This document shows, in pieces, positions 23,568 to 35,800 of a stretch of 64,000 nt of DNA. Origin of the DNA: Populus alba. Its lineage: Eukaryota; Streptophyta; Magnoliopsida; Malpighiales; Salicaceae. The DNA is taken from positions 13,392,001-13,456,000 of the forward strand of contig NC_133296.1 of NCBI RefSeq assembly GCF_005239225.2, read 5' to 3'. The position numbers and the translations under genes are program-made. How positions within the stretch are numbered: position 1 is the stretch's first letter; the number at the start of each line of letters is the position of its first letter. A model generated the notes under the pieces. The model did no database searches, was not told where the DNA came from, and was given only the letters and a program-made list of their open reading frames with translations.

Positions 23568-23575
23568 GTTTGATT

Positions 23576-25317
23576 AAAGTGTGTGTGTGTTGAAAATAGA
23601 GTTATAGAAGTTCTTAAGATTTTTTTTTGGTAAAATTGTGTTAAATTTAGATTTCAAGGATCCAAAAACTCGAACCCTAATTTTTTTTATTACTAAATGA
23701 AGCTAGAAAGTGTTACAATGGACGATGTGTTATTTTTCTAGATAGACATGCAGGGCTAGCCTTGCAAGCCTAAGAGTGTCAGGCCTATATTTTGAAAGGC
23801 CAAACACTAGCATGCATGGTTTACCCCTTCAAAGCCTAGTCACACATAGGCTTCATTCTCGTGGCCCATCAAGTTTTTGTTTCTTTTCTATTTATTTGTT
23901 TATTTATATTTAAAATAAAAATAATTTTTAAATAAATAATACAATAATATTTAAAAGATCATGAGACCAACTCTAAAGAATGAAAATTTTAAAAAAAAAT
24001 GGATATAAAAAATGGATATAAAAGAAGTATCGATATCAATTCAGGTTAACCTTTCAAACTCGTTATCCAGATTATAAAACTAGTATAAACCTAACGAAAA
24101 AATCATTAAGCCTAATTTCGAATCAACCATATGTTAAAGGATAAAATTAAAAAAAAAATCAATTTTAAGACAAAACCTAAAGCAAAAAAATAGTAATCAA
24201 AATAATGAGAACTAAAATTGACCCACCTTTAATTTTTGGTTTGACCAGCGCAAATTCCAAGAAGAGGAGAGAGAACAGAGGGGATAAGGGAAAAACAATG
24301 TCCACGTCTATTAACTAACTAGATACAACATGCATTACCCTAATGGAAAGCCTACGGCGCGATGCTTTAGAAGACAAGATGGAAGGTTGTTTTTGGCCAC
24401 CAAAGGAGTTCACACGCGCCACTTGAATGCAATGGGCCTCCTTCACATGATGGTGTGTATGGTACACACACTAACCTAGTTGGCCTGCCTATTCATCATA
24501 GTCTGCTATATTTTTTCAGTTTCAATTTTGGTTCCTCAAAATCTAATTATTTTACATCAATATTGTACTTTCATTTTATATTTCCCAAATAGTCATAAAT
24601 CAAGGGTCGGGATTCTCAATACATTGCAAGAACCTTATATCTAAGGGAAAAAAACAAATTACAAATTCAAGTCTTAAATAAAATCAATGTGAATGGATTG
24701 AATTAGAAAAATGACCCAAAAAATAAAATAAACTCATCCCCTAACCATACAAATGACTCCCTGATATTAACAAAAAAACAAAAGATTGAACTGTCTAACC
24801 TCAAATTCGGTATATAAAATCTCATTCTTTTAAATAAATGAAAAAAAAAATATTTTTTTGCAAAACTAAATATCAACAAGTGACATAACATTTCTCTGAC
24901 ACCTTAAGATTCTCATACACAGGCATGAAAAATAAATCACCAAGACCAATTGCAAAAGAGAAATGTTAAAGGACCAAATAAAAAAAATAAATTGAGGTAC
25001 TAAAGTGTAAAAAATCATAGGAATCTAAAAGAGAGAGACATTGCTCAATGAACAATGAGTGAATAACTAAGCTCTTTTAAATAAAAATTACAATAATTTT
25101 TGAATGAACAATGTTTCATATAAATCATCAAAACCAATTGCAAATCAAAATAATTTTAAAGGATTAAATAAAAAAATTAAAGACTAAAGTGTGAAAAAAT
25201 ATAGGGAAAAAAAAACATGGTTAGAATAAACTGTATTTCTCCTCATATGCCTACCTTGAATCACCGAATCCTTTTAGTCATTTGTTAATAATAATAATTT
25301 AACGATTTGTGTGGAGA
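23576..25317. other. Intergenic repeats
   Basis: No gene. 23990-24480 belongs to an A-rich dispersed repeat family also seen at about 28100, 44640 and 47360. 24500-25260 is AT-rich with partial internal similarity (about 24890-25040 and 25080-25230). Confidence 0.45.
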
Positions 25318-25620
25318 AATTATGGTTGCTTCTTGATTTCTTGTCTTTTGTCTGACCAGTTCAGTGCAATAGACCTAACCAATATTTTCTTTATATTAAT
25401 ATTCTTTTTAAATTATGGTTGCTTCTTAATTTCTTGTCTTTTGTCTGACCAGTTCAGTGCAATAGACAATGCCACCCTAACCAATATTTTCTTTATATTA
25501 ATATTCTTTTTAAATTATGGTAGCTTCTTAATTTCTTGTCTTTGGTCTAACCAGTGCAATAGACTATGCCAACATAACCAATATTTTCTTTATGTTAATA
25601 ATCTTGTTAAATTATGGTTG
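25318..25620. repeat. Tandem repeat, 3 units of 93-102 bp
   Basis: Units start at 25318, 25411 and 25513, with a short fourth start at 25610. Each begins AATTATGG(T/A)(T/A)GCTTCTT and contains the GACCAGT...GCAATAGAC block. Units two and three carry small extra segments (AATGCCACC and TATGCCAACA). The open frame across it is a by-product of the repeat. Confidence 0.92.
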
Positions 25621-25940
25621 ATAACAAGACAAAATCATACCATTTCAACTCTATCATTTAAAAGATGTATTTAGTTAATTTGTCATGTTAGGCGTATAAT
25701 TGATGAATTCATGGACCAAATCAGCACTTAGGTTATGTGTAGACTTTTGACCTTCAATATAATATTATTTAGAAATACTCAAATTTGCAAGTCTTTTTTT
25801 AATAGTTTTTTTGTGTTTTCTTTTGTAATTTCTTTAGTGCTAAATAACCCTCGTCAACATGGTATGTGCTGCGTTAATTCGTTTTTGTTAATGAAAGGTA
25901 AGCATATATGCAAACTTACATGGAAACAGCAAGAAATTAC

Positions 25941-26102
25941 TTTGAGTAAAATTACGTCTGCAGGAGGAACTGCCTCAAACATATTCCCTCCAACATACTT
26001 CAAGTTTTTGCTGCCTTGCAAGTCAGAAACCACACGCGGGAGATCAAACACAGTGCAGTCCATGTGCGCAAACGCTTCTGCGATGCCCTTGGCCATGGTT
26101 CC
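25941..26102 (-). pseudogene. O-methyltransferase exon 1 fragment of split copy
   Basis: Encodes 54 codons matching residues 204-257 of the intact OMT at 41835-40420 (GTMAKGIAEAF, FDLPRVVSDLQG, NLKYVGGNMF, ILLK), ending at a GTAATT donor. The homology begins inside the glycine-rich SAM-binding loop, directly after TTTGCTCAG, which looks like a splice acceptor. Upstream DNA is unrelated AT-rich sequence. The dimerisation domain and the first part of the SAM-binding fold are missing, so this is a relic paired with exon 2 at 19129-19434. Confidence 0.88.
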
Positions 26103-28525
26103 TGAGCAAAAAAAATAATATAATTATTCCGTGTACTATATGTCCAAAAAAAAAAAAGTTTAACATAAAAAAAAATGTTAAGTGATACTAGCAATTTTAA
26201 AGAATAGTAGAATCATTAAATCATTGAATTCAATAAATTCAGGTAATTAATAATATAATTAAAAAATATTAACAATAAATAAAAATACTAATAATAATAA
26301 TTAATTATAAAAAAAATTAATAATATCATACATGATAGAAAAAAAAAAATTATTGAAGATTTATCATTGTTTTGCCGTGAACATCACTTCGTTATCAGAA
26401 AAAACTCACCAAAATATTTGAATAATGCAAAAACACCCCACTTTCCAATTTAATTAATAATTTATGTCTATTTAAATACTAATTTGTCTTTCTGTCCACT
26501 TATTATAACAAAAAAAAAACGATGAAAGTAAAAAAAATCCTAAAAGTCAATGAAAGATTTTTTTTATAATTTAATGGTAATTGAGTAATTTTATTGTACT
26601 TGTCAATTTAAATTGTTTTATTTTAATAGTAAATTAATTAATTATTTTACTTGTAAATAATTATGAAAAAAACATTATAAAGTCATATACCGCGTGAAAC
26701 GAGCGGTAGCAGATGATCAAGAGAAAAAACATTATTAAGTCAGGTCAAAATACATGGAATATAATAATAATATTAAATATAATTAAAATGGGTAAATGTT
26801 TTCCTGTACACTGTATAATATAGTACATAATAAAATATTGAGTTATTTTATAGCTAAATTCACCATCAAGATTTTTGGTCTGGTATTTCAGCTAAACTTA
26901 AAACTCTTAAACTTTACATCATATCTACTTAAACTTGGATAATACAAGTTTGATATTATTATTAATATTAAAAATATTATTATTTTTATTATAACGAAAA
27001 GTGCTAATATAATAACTAATGAATTTGAAAAACATATTATTAATTATAGGTTTTTTTTCTTTTTAATTAATCTTTTTTTATTTAATTCAGTTTATTAATA
27101 TTAATTTTTTTCTATTTAGTTATCACACTTTCATGACATTGATCCCAAGTTAGACGGGTTGACCTGGTTTGACAAGTTAAACCAATTGATTCATTTTTTT
27201 TTCTTTTTCTTAATTAGTTTTTTTCTTTCAATTTTATTTTTTAATATCAATTTGATCAAGAATTCTTAAATTTTATGATTTGTTTTGTTTACCGTTTATT
27301 AGATTATTGTGATCTTATAAGAGGATTTTACCGTACCCCTCCTTGCAAAGTACTATTTATTTGAATAATGTTTTGTTTTTTATTGTTTTTTTTAATTAAT
27401 CTTTTTTTTTTAATTTTATTTTATGATATTAAATTATTTTTTTTATTATCATATTTTTATGATATAACCTTATAGCCAGATCCATATTCAAAAACTCCAA
27501 ATCTGATGGTATAATCAAACTCACTTCAATTTTTATCATACAAATTTAATATTTTTATTAATATTATAAATATTATTTTTAAATCAGTCACTACAGTAGG
27601 CAAACCCAATACTCAATATAGGTTTACATAAAAACCTATCATTCTGCTATTAGATTTTTTTAATATTTTTTATACCAAAATAAAATTAACCCACGGCAGC
27701 ACAAACTGAATTTATAGTAATATAGCTAAGACTTGAATGCCACCAACTCTACCACAGCTAGTGCTTGACACGTCACCCATAAGATAAGACAGCGAAATGA
27801 CAGGCCCAGAGTTCATTGCTTGGAAAATTCAACCACCTTATCCTATATTTTGTTTTAAAACAATTTTAAAAAATATTGAAATTTTTTTAAGTTAATTTTT
27901 TAAAATAATTTTAGATTATTTTTATCTATTGATATAAAAATTAAATTTTAAAAAATAACTATCACAATAATAAATATTCTGCACCTGCGATCAATCCACT
28001 ACTCTCGAGTCAATATTAATAAAACCGCGTGTTACAATCCCAGCGTTTGACATTGACATGGATATGGAAGTGTGACGCTAATAAAGGCAAACTAGTCCAA
28101 AGTCATAACAAACTTTGTAATTTTAATAATCAAGTTGAGATTATATTTAATTGAAGAGTAAAATTAATAAAAAAAGTTGATATATAAAAAAATAAAAACA
28201 ACACTGTAATTAAATGATAAAATTAAAAGAATGATAAATTTTATAAAAAAAAAATCAAAACCAATAAAAATCAAATTGAAAAACATAATTCCATCATTTT
28301 GAAATGAATAATAAAATTGAAAACCACTAATAATTTTACAAAATAACTAAGGATAAAAATTAGAAACCCAAGGGATAGAGACCACATTGAAGAATATAAT
28401 ATTTAGTAAATTGAAATTGAATGATAAAATTAAAAATAATAAAAAATTTTATAAAATGACTAAGACCAAAAATTTAAAATCAAAAGAATAAAGATTGAAA
28501 TTAAGACGTTAACAACAAAAAAAGC
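26103..28525. other. AT-rich intergenic DNA with dispersed repeats
   Basis: No gene. 27040-27480 matches the T-rich repeat family of 48886-51130. 27841-27965 resembles the dispersed small-element family. 28100-28525 is the A-rich repeat family that leads into the tandem array. Confidence 0.5.
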
Positions 28526-29688
28526 TAAGCTGTAATTTTTAAGAAAAGAGAGATTATGGAAAAAAATATATATATCCATCATTGTCAAACTAGACCACCA
28601 ATAGAGACATGTGTCGCACCAATAAGAAAAGAACTTAGTGACGCTTTCAACAACATGGTGGAAAAGCTTTTTTGGATGCCAAAAGGTGTCGCGCATGTCG
28701 CTTGAAAGGCATAGGTGTCCTCCACATGTCCACCTTTTTTTTTATTTTTCCAAATATAGAATTGCCCCTAAGCCAACTTTGTAATTACAAAATAATCATT
28801 GTGAAAAACCAAAAATGCCATTTGACCTCAAGCTTTGTTTTTTTATTTTAAGGGTATTTTTGTAGTTTCACTTTGCTTTTTAATTGTTTATTATTTTTAT
28901 ATTTGTGCAAAAACCCTAAGCTGTAATTTTTAAGAAAAGAGAGAATGAAAAAAAAAATGTCTATCAGTACCAAACTAGACCACCAATAGAAAGACATGTG
29001 TCGCACCAATAAGAAAAGGACTTAGTGGCGCTTTCAACAACATGGTAGAAGGGCTTTTTGGGATGCCGAAAGGTATCGCACGCGTTGCTTGAAAGGCATG
29101 AGTGCCTTCCACATGTTAACCTTCTTTTATTTTTTCAAATATAAAATTTCCCTTAAGCCAACTTTGTAGTTACAAAATAATCATTGTGAAAAACCAAAAA
29201 CGCCATTTGACCTCAGGTTTTATTTTTTTTTATTTTAAGGGTATTTTTGTAGTTTCACTTTGCTTTTTAATAGTTTATTATTTTTATATTTGTGCAAAAA
29301 CCCTAAGTTGTAATTTTTAAGAAAAGAGAGATAATGAAAAAAAAAATGTTTATCGGTACCAAATTAGACCACCAATAGAGACATGTGTTGCACCAATAAG
29401 AAAAGGATTTAGTGGCGCTTTCAACAACAAGGTAGAAGGGCTTTTTTGGATGCCAAAAGGTGTCACACGCGTCGCTTGAAAGGCATGGTTGCCTTCCACA
29501 TGTCCACCTTTTTTTTATTATTTCAAATATAGAATTGTCCCTAAGCCAACTTTGTAATTACAAAATAATCATTGTGAAAAACTGAAAACGCCATATGACC
29601 TCAGGCTTTATTTTTTTATTTTAAGGGTATTTTTGTAGTTTCACTTTGCTTTTTAATTTTTTATTATTTTTATATTTGTGCAAAAACC
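28526..29688. repeat. Tandem array, 3 units of about 385-391 bp
   Basis: Units start at 28526, 28917 and 29304 with TAAG(C/T)TGTAATTTTT and share the whole length: a CCACCAATAGA block, AATAAGAAAAG, the GCTTTCAACAACA block, TTGAAAGGCAT, CCACATGT, CCTAAGCCAACTTTG and TTTTGTAGTTTCACTTTGC. Units differ by scattered substitutions and 1-3 base indels. No coding frame spans a unit. Confidence 0.93.
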
Positions 29689-30805
29689 AAAGTTGCCCCT
29701 CGGCTTAAATGATAATAGCCAAAAAACGATTATGAAAATACAAAAATATCCATTGACACTAGGTTTAATGTTTTTAATGACAAATAAGCCATTAAAAACA
29801 TTATTATATTATTTAACACCCTTCAAAGTTAATTTTGAATTTTTGGATGGTGGGACAAAAACATTATTATATTATTTAAGTGAAAAAGAACTATAGATTT
29901 GTAACTACTATACTTTCTTAAGAGGTTTTAGGTTTTTTTTTTAATATTTTCTTGACCCTTCTTTCCTCCTTGCGAAAGCATTAGGTTCCTTTTTTTTATA
30001 TAGTGTTTTGAAACATGAATTATAAACAGTGTTTTCTAAAAATAAATTTAAATTATTTTTGTTTAAAATTAATTTTTTTAATGTTTTCGGATCATTTTAA
30101 TATACTGATATCAAAAATAATTAAAAAAGCTTATTTTGATATATTTTGAAGTAAAATACACTTTAAATCATAATTATTACCACACTCTTAAACAACCGTT
30201 ATATAATATGTTAATTGGTTTAAGTTAATGTTTGCGGTCATCAAGGAAATGTACACAACCAAAAACCAAAAAGCAAGTTTTATACGTGGAGGAGCTATCC
30301 TTTTTATGAAATCCACTTACATTGACTTTTGTTATCATCTTAAATTCTATCAAGTTTTATACTTGATAGATTTATCTAGAATTTAGATGCGTTGATTTTT
30401 AAAATTTAAACACAAAATGGCTACGTTTTCTTATGTGAAAGCTAATATAAGGATATTAAAATTTATAACTATAAGAAGTTGATCAGATGGTTATGAACAT
30501 TTGGTTGTTCAAGGCAATACTTAGAAGATTTTATTAAAGTTTTCTAAATATACTAGATCAATGTGAGAGATATATCTTTAAAATAAACAAATCAAACTTG
30601 AATGATAAAAAAACACTAAAATTACTATTTATCTTGATATTTATTCTTGCCAATATTCGTTTTGAAGGTATATAAATATGTAAATTGCGACGCATTTTCA
30701 TCCGTCTCCTTTCTTTCTTGATATATATTTTCATATAACTAGAAAAAATATAGATTCATAATATAGAATCATTCAACTGAGTATTAGTTGGTGGCTTACT
30801 CTCAT
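29689..30805. other. Intergenic, one small-element copy
   Basis: No gene. 30005-30185 resembles the dispersed small element (GTTTTCGGATCATTTTAATA core). An open frame at 29678-29896 has no recognisable domain. Confidence 0.4.
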
Positions 30806-31330
30806 CACTAGAAAATTAGAAAGAATTGACAGAATATTTCTTCGCCATTATGGACAAACTTATGTCTACAATCACTATTCCAATGGAATAGCTGATGGAA
30901 AAATGTCACCAGCAATAAGATTCTATTGGTAAATTTTTTTAATGGGATTGCTGATGAAATATTCAGACCAAAAAATTAGATTTTACAGTCTATTTTTTGT
31001 TGGGAGTTCCATCAACAACATTAAGTACTAACAAAAATTTTTGTTAGAAATTCACCTTAATTGTCGACGAAATATTCCATTGCATATTTCATTAAAAATA
31101 TTTATTCACCTATTCCATCGGACTGTGAGTGCTCATTTTTTATGGCATCACTGACATAATATTTCAACGGACTATACCATCGGTGTTTCCGTTAAAAATT
31201 CCAAAACCTCCTATAACTTTGCAGCGAAATATGACCAAACATTGCTGATGGAAATGCCAACATAATAGTCAATTCTATTGATATTTCTATAAGAATGTCA
31301 AATTTGTTTTGTGTTTCTTTGTTGGTATAA
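30806..31330. mobile_element. CACTA-like element end (subterminal repeats)
   Basis: Begins CACTAGAAAATT (30806) and is followed by many short words in both orientations, such as CCATCGG, GATGGAA, CCATCAACA and TTCCGTTAAAAATTCC. Such repeated GATGGAA/TTCCATC motifs are typical subterminal repeats of plant CACTA (En/Spm) ends. No transposase and no matching far terminus were found. Confidence 0.5.
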
Positions 31331-32999
31331 TCCCCAAAAATGCATTTAGGATTACAATCTTAGAGCTTAAAAAAAAAATTGAGATAATTTCAAATTATTT
31401 TATATATATATAATTTATTGAATTTGTATTCTTAAGAAAAAAAACTTACATTTTTACTTCAAAAAATTTTAAAACTCTTTGCAAAAGTGAATTAAATTTT
31501 CACTGGCATCTATGAAGAATTTCAGTTAAAAATACTATATTTCAAATCTTTAAAAGAGATTTTTGGTGAATACTAATAATCAAATCAAACAAACACTTAG
31601 TATTTGTTAAAAAACATGATAGTTCAAGAATAAGATTGATCATTTATCAAATTGATAGTTGATGTTTTAGAATGTGTTTGGTATATTGTGGTGAAAATGT
31701 TGTTTGTAAAGTTTTTAATTTAATTTTTTTTACTTAAAATTATTTATAGTATTTTTGTATAGTTTGAATATGCGATAAGAATAAATTTAAAAATATAAAA
31801 AAATATTTATTATATTTTAAAATAAAAAAATATTTTAAAATATAATTATTGCCGTAATAGAAAATAGGCGTTGCCGTGTTCTGAATATATCACAATCCTA
31901 ACAGGGTAAAAATGCCATTATATCCCAACTTGGCCATGAAAAGCAATAAATCACAGGATCAACTACTTTTGTTCACCCACCTACGGTATTTGGCCAGAAG
32001 ATTTCTTTTTATATATTTTATACTAAAATGGTATTTTTAACCATAGCTTGACAAATAAACACAAAAGGGGATGTATTGATCCAGATTATTGTGTGATTTT
32101 CCACAGTACCTCATTCTTTTCATCAAAATTCTTTGTATCAAAGAGACTGCAAAGGTAGAATTTCAGAGCGAGGAATTAGAGAGAGTATATTTATTAACTA
32201 AAAACACAAAAGAAATTGTGTTTTTACTATGAATCACATCATTATTATATAATAGAATTGTTTCGTTGTTTATTATTTTACTGTTCATAAAGATATAAAT
32301 CATTATAGATGGGAGCAATATAATGATATAATTATCCTTGCCAAAAAAACTTACTAAGCATGCAGCTACGAGATTGTCCTTTTTATGAAATACATTTGGC
32401 ATTGAAAGAATGGTTTGTTCGGGTTTTTTTTAGTGCAATATAGATATTGATTTGCCATTCAGGACATAAAATTTTAATATTTGGGTTGGGGGCTTCTTTT
32501 GCCTTCTCAAGAAAAATAAATATGGTTGTCAAACCTCAGGCACATGGCATAGCTGCCAGACACCTAGCATTGGGGTTATGCATGTCTACCATACCCTAGA
32601 CACTCGAGTCTGGCAAAACAACCACACCATAAATGCTCGGGTCAGGCATGACTGTTAGATCCTAGCGTCTTGGATCTGGAACGTCATGGGTCTGACAGGG
32701 GCACCAGAGCCATGTTGATTGAGTTAGGCAAGGGATGTCATACCAAGAAATTTGGGTTTGGCACCAATAGACCCAAGTAACATGGATCTGTCAAAGCAGC
32801 TTTTTGAACAAAACATGTTGTTTCATTTTAAAAAAAATGATGTCAAAAAGTTTTTGTTTCCAATTCAGTCTTTAATTTTTTATTTGTTCAATCACGCCCT
32901 CTAATGCAACCATATTATTCAATATTTTTTCTCACATTTACCTATTATTTTTCCTATGTTTTATATATATAATGCCTTGATATTCTTTGTTTTATGTTT
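31331..32999. other. Intergenic repeats
   Basis: 31672-31870 resembles the dispersed small element. 32525-32815 has a GGTCTGG/CAGACCC-like internally repetitive section (words such as CTCGAGTCTGGCA, CTCGGGTCAGGCA and GGATCTGG) seen in some plant LTR DNA. No coding sequence was recognised. Confidence 0.4.
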
Positions 33000-34526
33000 T
33001 GAAGGTATTTTTGGATGTAAGACTAAACAAGAAGTAAATTGGAGATAATTGGCAGATTTGACCTCCAATTGATGTTTTGTGCAGAAATTTAGCTCTAGTG
33101 GTCAAAATAAAGTGATTCTAGTGGCATTATAAAGATAACATTCATGCCTTTCTATAAGTATATGGAAAGAAAAATAAAAATAGAAAGAGAATGGAAATCG
33201 TAAACTTCAAAGAAAAATCTCGCATTTTGCCAATGTTGACCTTTGGGCATTCTGATTTGAATATCTCAAGCTAGAAAAGTTCATTTGATGCAAACTCAAT
33301 TTTGTTGGATTCCTAACTCGAAGACCTATTCGGCTACTAAAGTTCACTAGAAAAAGATCTCATATGAGAGAGATATAAGTTTTCTAAGATGACATATTAA
33401 TTATACAGGCAGACAGGTTTTGTGAAGAAACAACTCCAAAATACTTCTAAAAGCATCCAAACCGACATCTAGGTCTTTATTTCAACAATTTAGCTCCTTT
33501 AAGTCCAAAGTCAAAGCTTGGAGATTTTATGCAAGGTTATTTCTCCTTTTTTAGAAAAATAGTTATTACACTACTTAAATGTAAATTGTCTACTTAAGAA
33601 AATATTATTTTGTAGAAAAAGAAAATTAGGGTTTCCTATCAAATAAAAAGAAAGAGAGAAAGGAAAGAGAGGGTCAGCCATAAAGAGAAGAGAAAATGCA
33701 CCCTTTATTCCAAAAACCCAAAATCATGCATTCTTCTTTTCTTTTGATTAGTTATTCAATAGAGATACAGGGTTAAGCTCTTTTTCTTGGTTGCAAGGAC
33801 ATAGAAACCTTTGGATTTCAAGAACTGTAAGATTTATTTTACCTTTTCTTTTCAGTTTATATGATGAATATGTTTGTTTTTCTATGTTTATTTTCTGTGA
33901 TTGTTTGTTTTAATTGCTGGAGCGGACTCTAATTTATTATTATAAACAATGTATTGTTAAGTTTGCTATCAAAATCGTAGTTGTTGTATATAAACTTGTG
34001 AAACAACTAAGTTTAATAATCGTATTGCATATATGTTATTAATCTTATGAAAAATATTCGATCAAATCAAACATGTACTGCAGACAGTTATATGCCTAGA
34101 TTATTTAACTTATCTAGTTTTTAAGGCTGCCATTCAATTAAATTACTAGTGCGGACAATGTAGTTATTTGATGATTAGGGTTAGTTACACTGCAGATCGG
34201 TTAACTAACTAACATTAAAGAAAAGATAAATATTCAGAATATAAAATGATGTATCATTTCAATTATTGGTTTTGATTTTTGTAGGTGAACGTCTACTTGA
34301 AATCAAGGTTTGTTATCTTGATTGTTTTCTGATTTATTTAATTTAGCTTGAATATTTTATTCTATTTTAGCCTAGATAATCTCCAAACTCCCCCAAAATT
34401 GCATATTGTCTAGCATAAAAATCTGAATTAAACCTGTCTCATGGGATTGACCCCTTGTTTGCTCTATACTATATTATTTATTTAAGTTAAGGTAATTAAT
34501 TTGCATGACTACGACATCGCAACACC
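33000..34526 (+). mobile_element. Probable Ty3/gypsy LTR remnant
   Basis: Noncoding DNA that reads like a long plant gypsy LTR: an LTR-type interior near 33700-33840, then CTCATGGGATTGACCCC near 34440-34456 and a GACTACGACATCGCAACA end near 34509-34526. This resembles the end of Athila-type LTRs, but the expected primer site does not follow. Borders are approximate. Confidence 0.4.
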
Positions 34527-34579
34527 CTCAATTGAGATTTTGATTTTAATAATCAATTCAAATGCTTCCCTGTCAAATT

Positions 34580-35337
34580 CAAATGTCAGCCTTGAAGTTG
34601 GCCGCCTTTTTCACTTTGATCATTGGTTTTGAATTTGTGTATTTTAACCCTCAATTGATCAATAAACTTCTAATTTTTTTAATTTAGCTCTTAATTTGGT
34701 CAAAATTCAGCCCCTATATTCCCGTCTCTTTTTCCAATTTGGTCCGTGGTCTTACATTTCATTAGTCAAGTCCTTAACTGCCCATCAAACTTTAATATTT
34801 ATGCAATTAAGCCCCTAATTTGACCAAATTAACTCTTAAAAATATATTTTTGTCAATTTATTCACTGATATCAGGATTAGGAATAAAAATATATATACTA
34901 ATTTTTTTTTAGTAGCTACGAATTTTTACCAACGTCAAAGTTGAAAATATTCGTGGTAGAATTTTTACCAACGCCAGAGTCGAAATTATTCGGAGTTGGA
35001 ATTATTCAGGATCGAATATTCATTAGCGCCAGAGTCAGGAATATTATAAACAAATCATCATAGCATAAGCGAATAAATGTTTAGCAATTTAAGACAAAAC
35101 CAGCAATGCAGTCTGCCTCAGGCAAAACGTTTAAGGGGTGATAATATCCCCCCTTTTACATAACCAGTCTCATACCATAGAATCTTTGTTGACCAATTAG
35201 GGTTCCAAGTGATCATAATATTAGGTGGCGACTCCTCAAACAAGACATTTTCCTTTAAAAGAACCAGATGCCAGAAATCTGTTCTTTTTCCATAATCGAG
35301 AATTATTTTTAGGGCCGTCGTGATGTCGGGTGCGACA
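34580..35337. mobile_element. Second copy of the gypsy-type LTR (3' part)
   Basis: From about 34855 to 35337 this matches 18050-18487 block by block: TTTATTCACTGAT, ACCAACG(C/T)CA, GAGTCAGGAATATTATAA, AATGCAGTCTGCCTCAGGCA, TAAGGGGTGATAATATC, AGGTGGCGACTCCT and the GATGTCGGGTGCGACA end. The left border is uncertain; a TGTC at about 34584 is one candidate. Its right end directly interrupts copia coding homology. Confidence 0.7.
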
Positions 35338-35800
35338 TATTTCAGGTACACATTGGATTATGAAAGATATTATGCTGGTTACACAACAGTATTAGAAGGG
35401 TATAGTGATGCATATTAGATATCTAACACTAAGAATTCAAAATCCATTAGCGGATATGTCTTTACACATAGTGGAGTAATTTGGTCATAAAAATCCTCTA
35501 AGTAAAATTGTATCATAGGATACATGATGGAATCAGATTTTATGTTGGTTAGAATCAGTGCCAATAATTTATATCCATTGCGACAATTAGTCTTAAGTTG
35601 AAAGCAATATATAATTCTCAATCTAGACATATACATCATAGATATAATATCATTAAATACTTATTATCAAATGAAATTATTTTCATTGACTATGAAAATC
35701 CAAAGTAAAATATTGCAAATCCATTGACCAAAGATTTATTAATAGATCTTATGTATAATTCATCGAAGGGAAAAGGTTTAAAAACTTAAAAGATAAAAGA
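35338..35800 (+). pseudogene. Copia RNase H relic cut by gypsy LTR
   Basis: Plus-strand decayed RNase H end of a copia polyprotein: RYTLDYERYYAGYT, VLEGYSDAY, NSKSISGYVFTHSG, MESDFM, then NIIKYLL-like, IANPLTKDLL-like and YNSSKGKGLK blocks across frames with several stops. It begins immediately after the LTR end at 35337, and the upstream RT and integrase are absent. Following DNA to about 36200 may be its LTR region. Confidence 0.75.

Noticed and set aside
28526..29688. CRISPR-like array
   Set aside because: The units are about 390 bp, wholly repeated without unique spacers, and in plant nuclear DNA.
35118..35639. Minus-strand open frames near 35.1-35.6 kb
   Set aside because: They are shadows of the gypsy LTR and of plus-strand copia RNase H.
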